A program made the translations under genes and the position numbers. Below, piece by piece: positions 18,699 through 27,882 of a DNA stretch of 29,287 nucleotides. The stretch covers positions 1-29,287 of IMG/VR virus record IMGVR_UViG_3300030101_002795; one strand, given 5' to 3'. Each line of letters begins with the position of its first letter. Position 1 is the first letter of the stretch. The stretch comes from a virus. The notes beneath the pieces are model-generated. The model did no database searches, was not told the DNA's origin, and was given only the letters and a program-made list of their open reading frames with translations.

Positions 18699-19094
18699 TT
18701 AGCCTCCTTTGTTAGATGTGCCTAAATCCAATTTGTCGAGTTGTCGTTCGATGCGTAACGATCCTAATTCGTTGTTTGCCACACTCAGTAACGTGCCACC
18801 TATGATGGCTCCAGCCTCGTCTGTCTCATACACGTAAAACGTGGTAGTCGTTATTGCTGTTTTGCTAATTCTTGCCGGTCTTCGATCACCGCCTACCTGT
18901 ATCCAACATGTCTGATTCTCGTCATATTTACTGCCAAAAAACACCGCGCATCCGGCCAGTATATTCTCTATTGAGTTTTTCAAAAACAAGAGCGCAAACC
19001 CAACCACAAACAGCCAAGAATACTGTTCTATAAGCAGACCGATACCGGACTGTTCACTAAATCTTTGTAACGCTTCTGCGGCTTCTTTTTCCAT
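18699..19094 (-). CDS. Membrane protein with MscS-like pore helix and beta domain
   Basis: A 131-aa protein. One hydrophobic helix (SWLFVVGFALLFLK) runs into NSIENILAGCAVFFGSKY, resembling the TM3 pore helix of MscS channels. Next comes WIQVGGDRRPARISKTAITT, like the MscS beta domain (typically D.I.VGG..G.V..I....T). It lacks the first two MscS membrane helices and the alpha/beta C-terminal domain. It ends 2 nt before the 35-aa gene. Given its place in the lysis region, it might form a lesion or modulate membrane tension. The MscS link is by pattern only. Confidence 0.5.
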   Translation of the reverse strand: MEKEAAEALQRFSEQSGIGLLIEQYSWLFVVGFALLFLKNSIENILAGCAVFFGSKYDENQTCWIQVGGDRRPARISKTAITTTTFYVYETDEAGAIIGGTLLSVANNELGSLRIERQLDKLDLGTSNKGG

Positions 19095-19185
19095 TCTTTT
19101 TTGCCATTCGCGCCTTTGGTGAACGCTTGTCTTTAAGACGCTTTCGGTTCAACAATTTTTCTAACCACGACCAAAAGCGGTTCAT
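19057..19185 (-). CDS. Tiny Arg/Lys-rich amphipathic protein
   Basis: A 42-aa protein starting MNRFWSWLEKLLNRKRLKDK, an aromatic/hydrophobic amphipathic helix followed by a very basic tail. The ATG lies 1 nt after the stop of the 146-aa gene, and its 3' end overlaps the next gene by 38 nt. No strong ribosome binding site is seen, so translation would rely on reinitiation. It is plausible as a gene because it fills the gap exactly, but less certain than its neighbours. Confidence 0.5.
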   Translation of the reverse strand: MNRFWSWLEKLLNRKRLKDKRSPKARMAKKNGKRSRRSVTKI

Positions 19186-19186
19186 T

Positions 19187-19627
19187 TTATTTGCTACCGT
19201 TGGTCGCCTTATAGACTTCAGCAAACGTGACCGTCATAAGCCATACAATAACCCCGTAGACCGCCTCATGGTTCCAAAACTCCATCCATTTTTTATCAGC
19301 ACCGTTTCTCGCAAATGGAAAGCCGATGGTATGCCAGAGTTGATATAGGATGGTTACGCAAATCGTTGCACCGCCGGACCAGGCAGCGGCTTTCTTCGAC
19401 TCGTCAGCGGCTTTTTGCCGTTTGGATAGTGTAACAATAGATCGCTTGGCGTGTTTGAGTTCGCCCTTCAATTCATCGCGGTCGTTGCGATATTCCTTGG
19501 CGACTATGTTTTCACTTGCCACCATTTTACGCAGATGTTCGATCTCTTTTACCGCCTCGACGTACAAACGCCGTTGCCGTTCTGCTGATGGTATTTGCTC
19601 AGGTGATGGATACTTGGCCGGACTCAT
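19187..19627 (-). CDS. Membrane protein with N-terminal coiled coil
   Basis: A 146-aa protein. Residues 15-78 form a charged coiled coil (LYVEAVKEIEHLRKMVA, RNDRDELKGELKHAKRS). There are two C-terminal hydrophobic segments (GGATICVTILYQLWHTIGFPF and AVYGVIVWLMTVTFAEVY). This topology occurs in phage lysis-cluster proteins, including some holins. It lies between the tail chaperone-like gene and the small basic genes. No signal peptide or catalytic motif. A holin or lysis-accessory role is inferred. Confidence 0.6.
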   Translation of the reverse strand: MSPAKYPSPEQIPSAERQRRLYVEAVKEIEHLRKMVASENIVAKEYRNDRDELKGELKHAKRSIVTLSKRQKAADESKKAAAWSGGATICVTILYQLWHTIGFPFARNGADKKWMEFWNHEAVYGVIVWLMTVTFAEVYKATNGSK

Positions 19628-19632
19628 AGCGT

Positions 19633-19941
19633 TTAGCTACCTAATGTGGGCTTTGTGCCTGATGGAAACTCGGAAGTTTCGGGCCATTGGCGAAGTGCTT
19701 GCCTATATAATAGATACGCATCACGCTGTGGATGGTCTGTCAAAGGCACAATAAAATCCGTAGCACCCAACTGTTTGTCACGCCACATCCGTGCGCGGTG
19801 CTCTAATTCGCGGTCTGTAGGATCTGGGGGTTCGACTAATTCGTACGATCCACCAGATGCCGTATATGTCTTACAAAAATCTTCGTCGGCTACGATTATA
19901 TTTGTCGTATTATCTGGATACGTAATTCTGTAGTTTGGCAT
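19633..19941 (-). CDS. Tail assembly chaperone-like protein
   Basis: A 102-aa protein. The N-terminus is a small beta unit (YRITYPDNTTNIIVADEDFC). The C-terminal half has a signature familiar from phage tail assembly chaperone proteins: RELEHRARMWRDKQLGATDF, then VPLTDHPQRDAYLLYRQALR, and QWPETSEFP. AAGGA lies 7 nt before the ATG at 19941; longer readings run into the previous gene. It follows the glycine-rich fibre, as such proteins usually follow tail fibres. Confidence 0.65.
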   Translation of the reverse strand: MPNYRITYPDNTTNIIVADEDFCKTYTASGGSYELVEPPDPTDRELEHRARMWRDKQLGATDFIVPLTDHPQRDAYLLYRQALRQWPETSEFPSGTKPTLGS

Positions 19942-19955
19942 TATTTTATTGTCCT

Positions 19956-20942
19956 TTATAAGGTGATCGGAAACAGCATGACCGCTCCGTTTCCACCTGC
20001 GCCAGCGTACGCATCCATTGTGGTATCGTTGCTCGCGATTGCTCCTGATCCAGACCCCATGCAACCTTTCGACCCATAGATGTGCGTATAAGACGATTTA
20101 TTGCCGTTTCCTCCGATAAAAGGACTCGGCATTGCAGAAAACTGAATCGCGCTTGTGGTGAAACCTTGCGGAAATAAGCCTTCACCTAAATGCTGCATTC
20201 CGGCCTGATATGTCAGCGGAGCATCATTATAATCGGTGCTGGAGATGTAGGCATTTTGATCGGATTGCAGATAAGTGAACAACTCTGGAAATGGCGTGAG
20301 CGAAACAGGTAATGGATACAAATAGTCTGTTGGCTTTGTTGGTTCTCGCGTTACTCCACCCCTGTCGTAATGGCTCAGGTTTCCGCCTACCGGATAACCA
20401 TTGTCACCCGTGCCTGATTCTTCGGTTGGCGTAAGGCCCGTAGCCCACAGGCCCACGGCACCACCCCCAGTGCAACTCCGAGTCGATGTGGTAGTTCCAC
20501 CTGATCCACCTGCCCAATTTGCGATATTGCCCGTCGATCCTGCTGCGCCACCTGCCCCACCTGAACCCCCAGCCCCTGAATGTATCGCCCCTGCTGCTCC
20601 ACCATTTGCGGTCATGTCTGTTATGTCAGAACCAGAAAAACCAGAGTTAGCACCAGCGTTACCTGCCTGATGTGCATCGGACGTGTGACCTGCGCCACCA
20701 GCACCCACTGTCACCGTATATGTCACACTACTACTCAGTCGCAGTCTGGAAATTGCTGTGGCACCTGCACCTGCCCCAGTAGCAGAGTAATTCGCGTTTT
20801 CCGCTGATATTGCACCACTGCCACCACCTCCAATTACGTAGACTATGCACTCCATGGAAGTGGCTGGACTCCACGTAGTAGATTTCTGCCACAATATATT
20901 TGGAAATCCAGTGTCACCAGTTTTGCTGCCTAAAATTGCCAT
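19956..20942 (-). CDS. Glycine-rich tail fibre / appendage protein
   Basis: A 328-aa protein dominated by glycine-rich tracts (VIGGGGSGAISAENANY, VGAGGAGHTSDA, GGAGGAAGSTGN), typical of polyglycine-sandwich phage adhesins and fibre tips. The N-terminal WSPATSMECIVYVIGGGGSG and C-terminal GAGGNGAVMLFPI frame the domain. The centre (about 205-270) is less repetitive and may carry receptor specificity. AAAGGA upstream gives the start. It follows the large repeat-containing fibre gene by 13 nt. Host-range determinant by inference. Confidence 0.8.
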   Translation of the reverse strand: MAILGSKTGDTGFPNILWQKSTTWSPATSMECIVYVIGGGGSGAISAENANYSATGAGAGATAISRLRLSSSVTYTVTVGAGGAGHTSDAHQAGNAGANSGFSGSDITDMTANGGAAGAIHSGAGGSGGAGGAAGSTGNIANWAGGSGGTTTSTRSCTGGGAVGLWATGLTPTEESGTGDNGYPVGGNLSHYDRGGVTREPTKPTDYLYPLPVSLTPFPELFTYLQSDQNAYISSTDYNDAPLTYQAGMQHLGEGLFPQGFTTSAIQFSAMPSPFIGGNGNKSSYTHIYGSKGCMGSGSGAIASNDTTMDAYAGAGGNGAVMLFPITL

Positions 20943-20955
20943 CCTATTTTATCCT

Positions 20956-22896
20956 TTAAAGTGTTGTCCAACCAATAGTCGAGTCCACATATACACACTG
21001 GACTGCTGCATCGGTGAATAAAGTGCCATCTTCTGCCTGTGAGTTTATCTTCTCTGAATTGCGCCCAACGGTTACTGTTGCTGCTCCAACATTTTTAATA
21101 GTCACCGTGTCACCTGCTGATGGTGACGATGGCAGGGTAATGGTGAATGCACTGCTTGCATGGTTACCGATTAACTGATCGCCAGACACGGCAGTATAAC
21201 CGCTTGTTTTGACGCTCCATGCGTTATATAGGCCACCTACTGCTGTGCCGTCTATGGTGAATGTTTTGCCCGATGCAATGTCAATACCGCCATCGTCGAT
21301 GGTTGCAATTTCAGCTTCATCCACATAAAAGGTCATCTTACCATGATCGCCTGTGCCAGAGGCCGTCTTGGTCGTAAAACGCAACTCTTCTAACGTCTTG
21401 TTTGAGCCACCGTTCAAGGCTTGTATAAACAACGCCTCAGTAGCCGAGGTTCCGATAGATAGCGATGTGTCTGCGTTATTATTGTCATCGTAGATCGTGA
21501 CATCACCGGCGGTAACTCCAAGCGTAGCCGTACCTGCACTTAGCGTCAGGTTATTGTTGCCAGAGGTATCAACCGTAGCTGCAGAGTTGAAACTCAGCGT
21601 GTCACCGCCTATGTCTACATCGCCTTCAAAATCCATCGACCATGATGCGGTTGTAGCATGTGGGGTAAGAGTTAGACCAGTTACAAATGACCCGGCTGAT
21701 GCAATGTCGTTACCGAATGTCAATGTGCCACCGTTAGCTGCGTTGATTTTCCAGTCGTCACCGGCATCCGCACTTGCATCGGCAGACAACACAATCGCTA
21801 CAGGTGCATCATCTACACTGGCCTGTATCAGCAGGGCATCAGCACCGGCCTCATCATATTCAACTTTAATGTCATCATTGGAGCCAAAGATGATCTCTTT
21901 GCCGTCGGCCATCGTTATCGAATTTGCACCGCTGACGTTGTTAGAATCGTCTACGATCAAACCGCTGTTTTGACCGGTCTTGCCACCAGGGCCATCAAAA
22001 CGAACAACTGCATTATCAGTAGATGAACCAGGCCCACTAAAGTCACCAGAGGCTATAGCACTGCCAGCTACGGTATATGCTTTACCAGACGCAAGATCGA
22101 TTCCACCATCGTCAATCGTTGCGACCTCTGCTTCGTCAATGTAGAAACTTACTTTACCGTGATCGGCTGTACTGCTTGCCGTCTTTGTGGTAAATCGAAG
22201 TTCTTCTAAAGTCTTATTGCTTGTGCCGTTCAAGGCTTGCACAAACAGCGCTTCGGTGGCCGATGTTCCTATCGACAATGACGTATCGGCGTTGTTCGCG
22301 TCTTCGTAAATGGTTACGTCAGAAGAGACGGCTAACGTGCTACCTATTGTGGCTTGCCCGGCTATAGCAGTCACCCATGATGTAGTAGTCGCATGTGGTG
22401 TAAGCGTTAGACCCGTTACATACGTGCCAGCAGACGCTATATCGTTTCCAAATGTAAGCGCACCGCCATCGGCTACACCGATCTTCCACTCATCACCAGC
22501 GTCATCGCCCTGATCCGCTTTTAGCACTATAGCTAATGCAGCACCTTCTACCGCAGCAGCAATCTCCAAAGCATCGTTAGTTGTTTCGTCATATTGTATC
22601 GTGATGTCATCGTTGCTGCCCAGAGACAATGCTTTATTGTCTGCCAGTTTTAACGTGCCGGATATGCTTAAATTATTTACCTGATTTGATGCCGATGTAT
22701 CATCAAGGTCGCGAGAACTGTCAACAACTAACGCTTTCGATGCCGAAACGACTCCGGCGGTAACCCCTAAATTCGTCGCATTCAAACCGCCATTTATAGC
22801 TGAACTGGTCAGAAGGTTATCGAACTCGTTGTTGAGTTGCGCCGCAGTTAAAACCGCGCCTGATGAAAATGTATGTACCCTTGATACAGTACCCAT
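20956..22896 (-). CDS. Tail fibre-like protein with long internal duplication
   Basis: A 646-aa structural protein. The N-terminus (VHTFSSGAVLTAAQLNNEFD) is the usual start of marine-type tail fibre proteins. Two homologous modules follow, about 84-281 and 330-552, each with GSNDDI..YDE, LTFGNDIASAG..VTGLTLTPHATT, ADTSLSIGTSATEALF and TLEELRFTTKTAS...HGK. A beta-rich C-terminal segment (TITLPSSPSAGDTVTIKNVG) ends the protein. It lacks tape-measure features. It should trimerise as a fibre; receptor specificity cannot be read. Confidence 0.8.
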   Translation of the reverse strand: MGTVSRVHTFSSGAVLTAAQLNNEFDNLLTSSAINGGLNATNLGVTAGVVSASKALVVDSSRDLDDTSASNQVNNLSISGTLKLADNKALSLGSNDDITIQYDETTNDALEIAAAVEGAALAIVLKADQGDDAGDEWKIGVADGGALTFGNDIASAGTYVTGLTLTPHATTTSWVTAIAGQATIGSTLAVSSDVTIYEDANNADTSLSIGTSATEALFVQALNGTSNKTLEELRFTTKTASSTADHGKVSFYIDEAEVATIDDGGIDLASGKAYTVAGSAIASGDFSGPGSSTDNAVVRFDGPGGKTGQNSGLIVDDSNNVSGANSITMADGKEIIFGSNDDIKVEYDEAGADALLIQASVDDAPVAIVLSADASADAGDDWKINAANGGTLTFGNDIASAGSFVTGLTLTPHATTASWSMDFEGDVDIGGDTLSFNSAATVDTSGNNNLTLSAGTATLGVTAGDVTIYDDNNNADTSLSIGTSATEALFIQALNGGSNKTLEELRFTTKTASGTGDHGKMTFYVDEAEIATIDDGGIDIASGKTFTIDGTAVGGLYNAWSVKTSGYTAVSGDQLIGNHASSAFTITLPSSPSAGDTVTIKNVGAATVTVGRNSEKINSQAEDGTLFTDAAVQCVYVDSTIGWTTL

Positions 22897-22906
22897 GTTA
22901 ATTTAC

Positions 22907-25546
22907 CTATCTTGACGGAGGCAGTGTTGAGCCTCCACCTGTTGGTGGCGGCGTTGTTGGATTTTCAAATCTTCCGGCTCGACTGAGCGTAGCCAAAATG
23001 TTACGTCGCGTTTCTTCTTCTTGCCCTTGCTCAACAGCACGATTCGTAGCCACGCCACCACGCAAAAGACTTTTTAATGTGGTGATCTCTTGACTGCCTA
23101 CCGACTGTTCTAAGATTTCTCTCATTGTTCGCACTTCGGTAAGCGTCTTAGCACGATCAGCCGGGGTGATTTTGTCTATGGATTTACCCGTGCGCTCCGC
23201 AGACAACTTATTCAGCAAAGGCACGTTACCGGCAGAAAGTATTTGTTCTAATCGACCTACGCCTTGAGTAGCGAGATCAACGCCTTTACCCGGCAACGAA
23301 GACAACTCTGCTGCACCCGAAGGCGAGTAGAGATAACTTAAAGCCATGCCACCATACTTTGGACTAAACCCTGCTAAAACAAGCGGAGCAGTTAAAACAT
23401 TAAAAAGGTTATAACTGAGTGCTGCACGACCGATCTGGCTTATTTCTGATTTTACAACCAAACCTTCACCAAATATGGGTCGCATACTAAGGCCAACTAT
23501 TTTTGGCAGTAAATCCTGACGGCCAGTATCGTCAAGCAATACACGCAGATTTCTCAATGCAATCTCACGATCTGCACCGCCAAATGCGTTCAATACTGCC
23601 TTGATAACTGTTTGTGGGTTTTTACTTTGTCGCAAAACGGCAAGCGTTTCCTCACCGCCAAACTTCAGTTGCGGATCTTTCACGCCTAATGTTGCCTCTA
23701 TGTCATCTAAGCGCGTAACGTAATCTTCATACTCAGCCATAGCTGCTAAATACGGATTAGGCCCGGTTCCACTTACGCCAAGTTGCTGACGTACGTCTTG
23801 TGCATCGTATCTTTTAACTATTGCATCATAAACGATACCCCGTAACGTATTCAACTGACTTTGCGCTTGTCCTTCTGACGCTTTTTGCAGTTTAGATATT
23901 CTTCTTTTTGCTAAATCCAATTCTGCTATACTGGCATTTTCCGGCAGATTCATCACATATTCAAACGCCTCTTTTACCGCAGCAACCCCCTGACCCATTG
24001 CCGGTATATCCGTGCCTCCGAAATTGATGTTGTCCGGTTTAAATCCTTTTTCTTCTGGCGTAGCTGGTCGTTCCTTAAAAACCCTACCACCAACAGCACC
24101 GTATCCTATATCATCTTTTACCGTTCCAAACTCAAATACCACACCCTGATTGCGTAAATTTGGATCTTGGATAATGGCTTGCCGTATGGAAGGCATGTTG
24201 GTTTTAACTTTGTTCATCTGCAATGCTTGACGGGTATCCAATGTACCCTCACGCATTTTTTCCGACCATTCATTCACCGCTCCGGTAAGTTCAGAAATAA
24301 TTTCATCGCCTACCGTAACGTAACGACTGCCTGTATCATACTCTCGGTTTGCCGCTTCAAGCATAATCTTACGTTGCGCCTGGTCATCAATGCGACTTAT
24401 CCTGACAATCTCATCTATTACATCAGAACCAAGACCTGTTGTAAAACCCATGAACTGAGCAACAAGTCCATCTAATAATCCTTTTGTTTTAACGGGGCCA
24501 ACCTGATCCATTGTGCGTTGACCTACCTGTTCTGTTACAAACTCTTCTGCTTTTTTGTTCAAATCTTTTATCGACTCTAAAGCAGACCTTCCACGCTCTC
24601 GTATAGTTTGACCTTTTCTTCCAAATATGTTTGCAAACCGACCATCAAACCCACTCTGTGCAAACTCTTTAAAACCAGTTATTGCCTCTTGAAAGTTTTT
24701 AAACGTCTGTTGCGCCTGACTACCTTGATAGGCTTTAGCTATAGGCTTAACAACAACTTCTTTGCCTACTTGTTTAATGCCTCCAAGTGCAGCCTTACCA
24801 CTAAGCTCTGCTCCTTTTAACATACCTCTACCGATTGCTGTTGTCGGATCAAAAAGCTGAGATGCCTTTTCAACTTTTTCTGCACCTCTAACAAATCTTT
24901 CTGCCCCTTCTCTTACTTGATCTGCACCGCGTTTACCTGCCTGTTTAGCAACTTGTGCCGCCGTTCGTTTTGCTATGTTTGCTCCTAATCCAGTGCCACC
25001 AAGCAAGGTACTAATTGCTGCCAATGGCCGATTCTGCAACCCCTCTCCGGTAAAATCTAATGTTCCATCTGGACGGCGAGTAAACCCAACGTCAGCAAGC
25101 ACACCTTCCTTCATTTCTCTTGCGACCTGTTTGCTCTCCGGAAAAATATTTGTTCCGGCCAACCCTTCAACAGCACCAATTCCAGCTTGCACCATTGTCT
25201 TTCCGGTTGTATACGGACTACTCAATGCTGTTAAAATATTCTTGCCTTCTTCTACTGCACTTTCCGGAATATTTTGCGCTGTACCTAACGCAGAAAATCC
25301 TTCATCCGGTATAAACGGAGCAAATATTGGAACGTCCTCTTCCGTGATCGTAATCTTTTGCGTTGGCGCATATCGCTTATGGTATCTTAGACCCAAAGAT
25401 CGACTATCCACATCACGATACTTTGTAACGCCTTCGCTTTCTGCGGTTTGTTTTAAATATTCACCCAACTGTGTGTATGTCGGAGCTTCAATCTCCACTT
25501 GTGCATCCTGATCTCGCGTAGTTGTGACACGATTTTGTTCAGCCAT
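22907..25546 (-). CDS. Large virion / putative DNA-ejection protein
   Basis: An 879-aa protein with no catalytic motif I recognise. An N-terminal region with IFAPFIPDEGFSALG is followed by Gly/Ala-rich, mildly amphipathic stretches (LLGGTGLGANIAKRTAAQVA) of a kind seen in phage proteins that insert into membranes during ejection. Then come long charged helical regions and, near 690-730, a hydrophobic segment (ALSYNLFNVLTAPLVLAGF). The ATG follows GGAGG and overlaps the upstream stop (TAATG). Its position, between another large virion protein and the fibre, fits an internal virion protein. Confidence 0.55.
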   Translation of the reverse strand: MAEQNRVTTTRDQDAQVEIEAPTYTQLGEYLKQTAESEGVTKYRDVDSRSLGLRYHKRYAPTQKITITEEDVPIFAPFIPDEGFSALGTAQNIPESAVEEGKNILTALSSPYTTGKTMVQAGIGAVEGLAGTNIFPESKQVAREMKEGVLADVGFTRRPDGTLDFTGEGLQNRPLAAISTLLGGTGLGANIAKRTAAQVAKQAGKRGADQVREGAERFVRGAEKVEKASQLFDPTTAIGRGMLKGAELSGKAALGGIKQVGKEVVVKPIAKAYQGSQAQQTFKNFQEAITGFKEFAQSGFDGRFANIFGRKGQTIRERGRSALESIKDLNKKAEEFVTEQVGQRTMDQVGPVKTKGLLDGLVAQFMGFTTGLGSDVIDEIVRISRIDDQAQRKIMLEAANREYDTGSRYVTVGDEIISELTGAVNEWSEKMREGTLDTRQALQMNKVKTNMPSIRQAIIQDPNLRNQGVVFEFGTVKDDIGYGAVGGRVFKERPATPEEKGFKPDNINFGGTDIPAMGQGVAAVKEAFEYVMNLPENASIAELDLAKRRISKLQKASEGQAQSQLNTLRGIVYDAIVKRYDAQDVRQQLGVSGTGPNPYLAAMAEYEDYVTRLDDIEATLGVKDPQLKFGGEETLAVLRQSKNPQTVIKAVLNAFGGADREIALRNLRVLLDDTGRQDLLPKIVGLSMRPIFGEGLVVKSEISQIGRAALSYNLFNVLTAPLVLAGFSPKYGGMALSYLYSPSGAAELSSLPGKGVDLATQGVGRLEQILSAGNVPLLNKLSAERTGKSIDKITPADRAKTLTEVRTMREILEQSVGSQEITTLKSLLRGGVATNRAVEQGQEEETRRNILATLSRAGRFENPTTPPPTGGGSTLPPSR

Positions 25547-27882
25547 TATTCATCCTCCAGATTTTCCAACGACTTCACAATAATTGGAGCATTGGTAACC
25601 TTTACCCCTGTATCCTGTTCGATCTGCGAAGGTGTGCCAAAAAGCCTATCGTAGTATCTGTCGAAACTTGCGCGTTCTTCTGGCGGTACAGCCTCAGACA
25701 GATAAGCGTTTAGTCTGCCACGCGCTTTACCGGCCAAATCTTTATACAGGGCATCACCCAATCGTTTCATTCTTCTCAATTGAGTATTTGAAAGAACGTG
25801 TCCAACACCTCTGGCACGTTCAAAAAACGCTGCAACCTCTTGCTGGAAACCTTGCGCTCGTTCCTGTAAGTTGAGGTCGCCTTCTCGTACGGTTGCAGCA
25901 TCTATCATCTGTTGATAAAAGTTAAAGATGGCAGTACTGTTTGCTGCATTTGGATTTTTATCAAAATCTTCAAAAGCGGCAGTGAGTCCTGTATATATCT
26001 TTAAAGTTCCTCGTTCATCAGCCAGGAATCCGCTTATCTCCTTATTGGCTTCTGTCACTATATCTCTAAAGTTTTTATACCGATCACCATACACTGCTTT
26101 TAACGCTTCATCGGCTTCGTTTTTCAATTTTTGCACATACGCATCGGCTTTTCTGACATAGGCATCAGTTTTGGTCTTATCCAGATTTAATCTCTCTTTT
26201 GACAACTCGTATGCTCTGTTTTTATCCTCAACACTTAGCTTAAAGAATTCGTCCCTACGTGCTTGCGCCCACTGTTCTGCTTGCATATCAGCGTTTTGCC
26301 AAATGTTTTTCCAATCCAACGCTTTTTGTGACAACTTAAATTTTGCAAGGTCTAAGTCTTGCCCCTGCTGCGCTAAACCTCTGCGATAATATCTTTCATA
26401 CTCTCTTGCTTCCGCTTCCGTCATATCCATTGTGGCATCAAATATTGATTTATTAATTTGTTCAGCAGTTAAATTGTTCAAAGCAGCAGTACGGGCAGCC
26501 GTCACCGCATCTCTACGTATCTTTCTTGTCAACTCGTCTTGTTTTAACTTTTGCACATCTCTCTGTTTAAGCGCTTCCATGCCGGTTTCACCAGCTACGG
26601 CAAGTCCTTGCCCAATACGACCTAACAATCCAATATCAGGCTGTTCTTTGCTTACGCCCGGTGTGACTCTTCCACTTGTTAAAGCACTTATTAAATTCGA
26701 TCTGCCAGTGGCTTGCCTTACGCGCTCATCTTCTTTACGCTGACCGCGACCCTGACCAATGGCGGCTAATAAACTGCCAATAGAACGTGTTCCGGCCAGT
26801 GCCATTTCGGGGTTGTCTCTTACTGCTTTGCCAAGACGAGCCAGCATAGACTGTTGAGGTTGTTCTACCTCTTCTTCATCTGTAAAAGTTGGAACCGCAA
26901 CTGCTTCTTCATCTCCGCGTTCCACCTTAGTTTCAATTAATTTGTTCTCTATAGTGTTTTCCGGAGTTTCTATATCTACCGGTTCAACTTCCACCTTGTC
27001 GATGGAACCAAAAGGCTCTGTTGGAACCTTAGAACCTGGTGGCAATTCATCCGTAACAGGTGACGTAGGCTGACCAGCCGTAGGCGTAGGCCTTATGGAC
27101 ATTTTAGGAAAACGCTCAAACATCCGACCTCCTCCAACAGTTTGAAAATCCATACTGTTTCTTACTGAGGCTGGTATGCTGACATTAGGATTATCACGAT
27201 AGGAATCTGCTGTAAGACGCTTAGTAATAGGATCTGTTTGGTCTGTTGACTTATCGCCCGTAAGATCAGAGAAACTTTTAGATGATTTAGACCAAGCATC
27301 CATTGCTCTGTTATTGTATGCGTTGCGTTCTTCTGGAGTCATTTTAGCCAACTCTTCAGAAGAGAGAGGGGTAAACTGCTCGCCCGTTGAAGGTTCCTCA
27401 GTTAAATTCCTTACCAACGAGTCATCAACGGTTGCGGTATCAGCTAAAATATTTGCAAAAACAGGTTCAAATTGCGCTCTGTTTTCCAGCCCACCTTCGC
27501 TTTGCGTAACCGCATTCATCAAAGCACCAGTAGGTATGTCAGACATTAGCGTATCTAAATTTACATCTATACCATCTTTTTTAAGTATTGCCGGTATGTT
27601 AATTTTGTGGTTAGCAATACCTGTAGAATCACCACTTGTATGCGCTTCTATAAATTGGCCAAGCGTAAACCCCTTATCTTTTTTTACGCCATAGTCGTGA
27701 AGTGCCGCTTTAGCACCCGACTTCTTATCTCCAAACTCAACAAAACCGCCTGGCGTATTGCCAACAACCGTAGATTCGCCAAATGCAAATCCCGGGTTAT
27801 CAGCTGAATAGAATCGTGCAGCCTTGCTTTTTGGAAGGCGTATGCCTGTTGGGTTGTTTGACCTACTTAAAACATTGCTCAT
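25546..27882 (-). CDS. Large virion protein with P5-like N-terminus, possible peptidoglycan hydrolase
   Basis: A 778-aa protein. Residues 1-140 (SNNPTGIRLP, FVEFGDKKSGAKAALHDYGV, FTLGQFIEAHT, GIANHKINIPAIL) resemble the small N-terminal domain seen in phage structural lysozyme-like proteins (structural protein P5 type). Pro/Thr-rich linkers follow (about 270-350), then long charged coiled-coil helices (450-700). The gene overlaps its neighbours by 4 nt (ATGA) and 1 nt (TAATG). An internal virion protein that opens the cell wall during entry fits the data, but enzyme activity is inferred only. Confidence 0.55.
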   Translation of the reverse strand: MSNVLSRSNNPTGIRLPKSKAARFYSADNPGFAFGESTVVGNTPGGFVEFGDKKSGAKAALHDYGVKKDKGFTLGQFIEAHTSGDSTGIANHKINIPAILKKDGIDVNLDTLMSDIPTGALMNAVTQSEGGLENRAQFEPVFANILADTATVDDSLVRNLTEEPSTGEQFTPLSSEELAKMTPEERNAYNNRAMDAWSKSSKSFSDLTGDKSTDQTDPITKRLTADSYRDNPNVSIPASVRNSMDFQTVGGGRMFERFPKMSIRPTPTAGQPTSPVTDELPPGSKVPTEPFGSIDKVEVEPVDIETPENTIENKLIETKVERGDEEAVAVPTFTDEEEVEQPQQSMLARLGKAVRDNPEMALAGTRSIGSLLAAIGQGRGQRKEDERVRQATGRSNLISALTSGRVTPGVSKEQPDIGLLGRIGQGLAVAGETGMEALKQRDVQKLKQDELTRKIRRDAVTAARTAALNNLTAEQINKSIFDATMDMTEAEAREYERYYRRGLAQQGQDLDLAKFKLSQKALDWKNIWQNADMQAEQWAQARRDEFFKLSVEDKNRAYELSKERLNLDKTKTDAYVRKADAYVQKLKNEADEALKAVYGDRYKNFRDIVTEANKEISGFLADERGTLKIYTGLTAAFEDFDKNPNAANSTAIFNFYQQMIDAATVREGDLNLQERAQGFQQEVAAFFERARGVGHVLSNTQLRRMKRLGDALYKDLAGKARGRLNAYLSEAVPPEERASFDRYYDRLFGTPSQIEQDTGVKVTNAPIIVKSLENLEDE

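Noticed and set aside
20401-20670. Proline-rich rightward frame opposite the glycine-rich fibre
   Set aside because: It is the antisense reading of Gly codons (GGN to NCC) and has no start signal.
21497-21973. 158-aa rightward frame opposite the long tail fibre gene
   Set aside because: Antisense shadow of a Thr/Ala/Asp-rich repetitive gene, with no ribosome binding site.
24975-25511. 178-aa rightward frame opposite the 879-aa virion gene
   Set aside because: Antisense shadow; the minus-strand gene has a good start signal and coupled neighbours.
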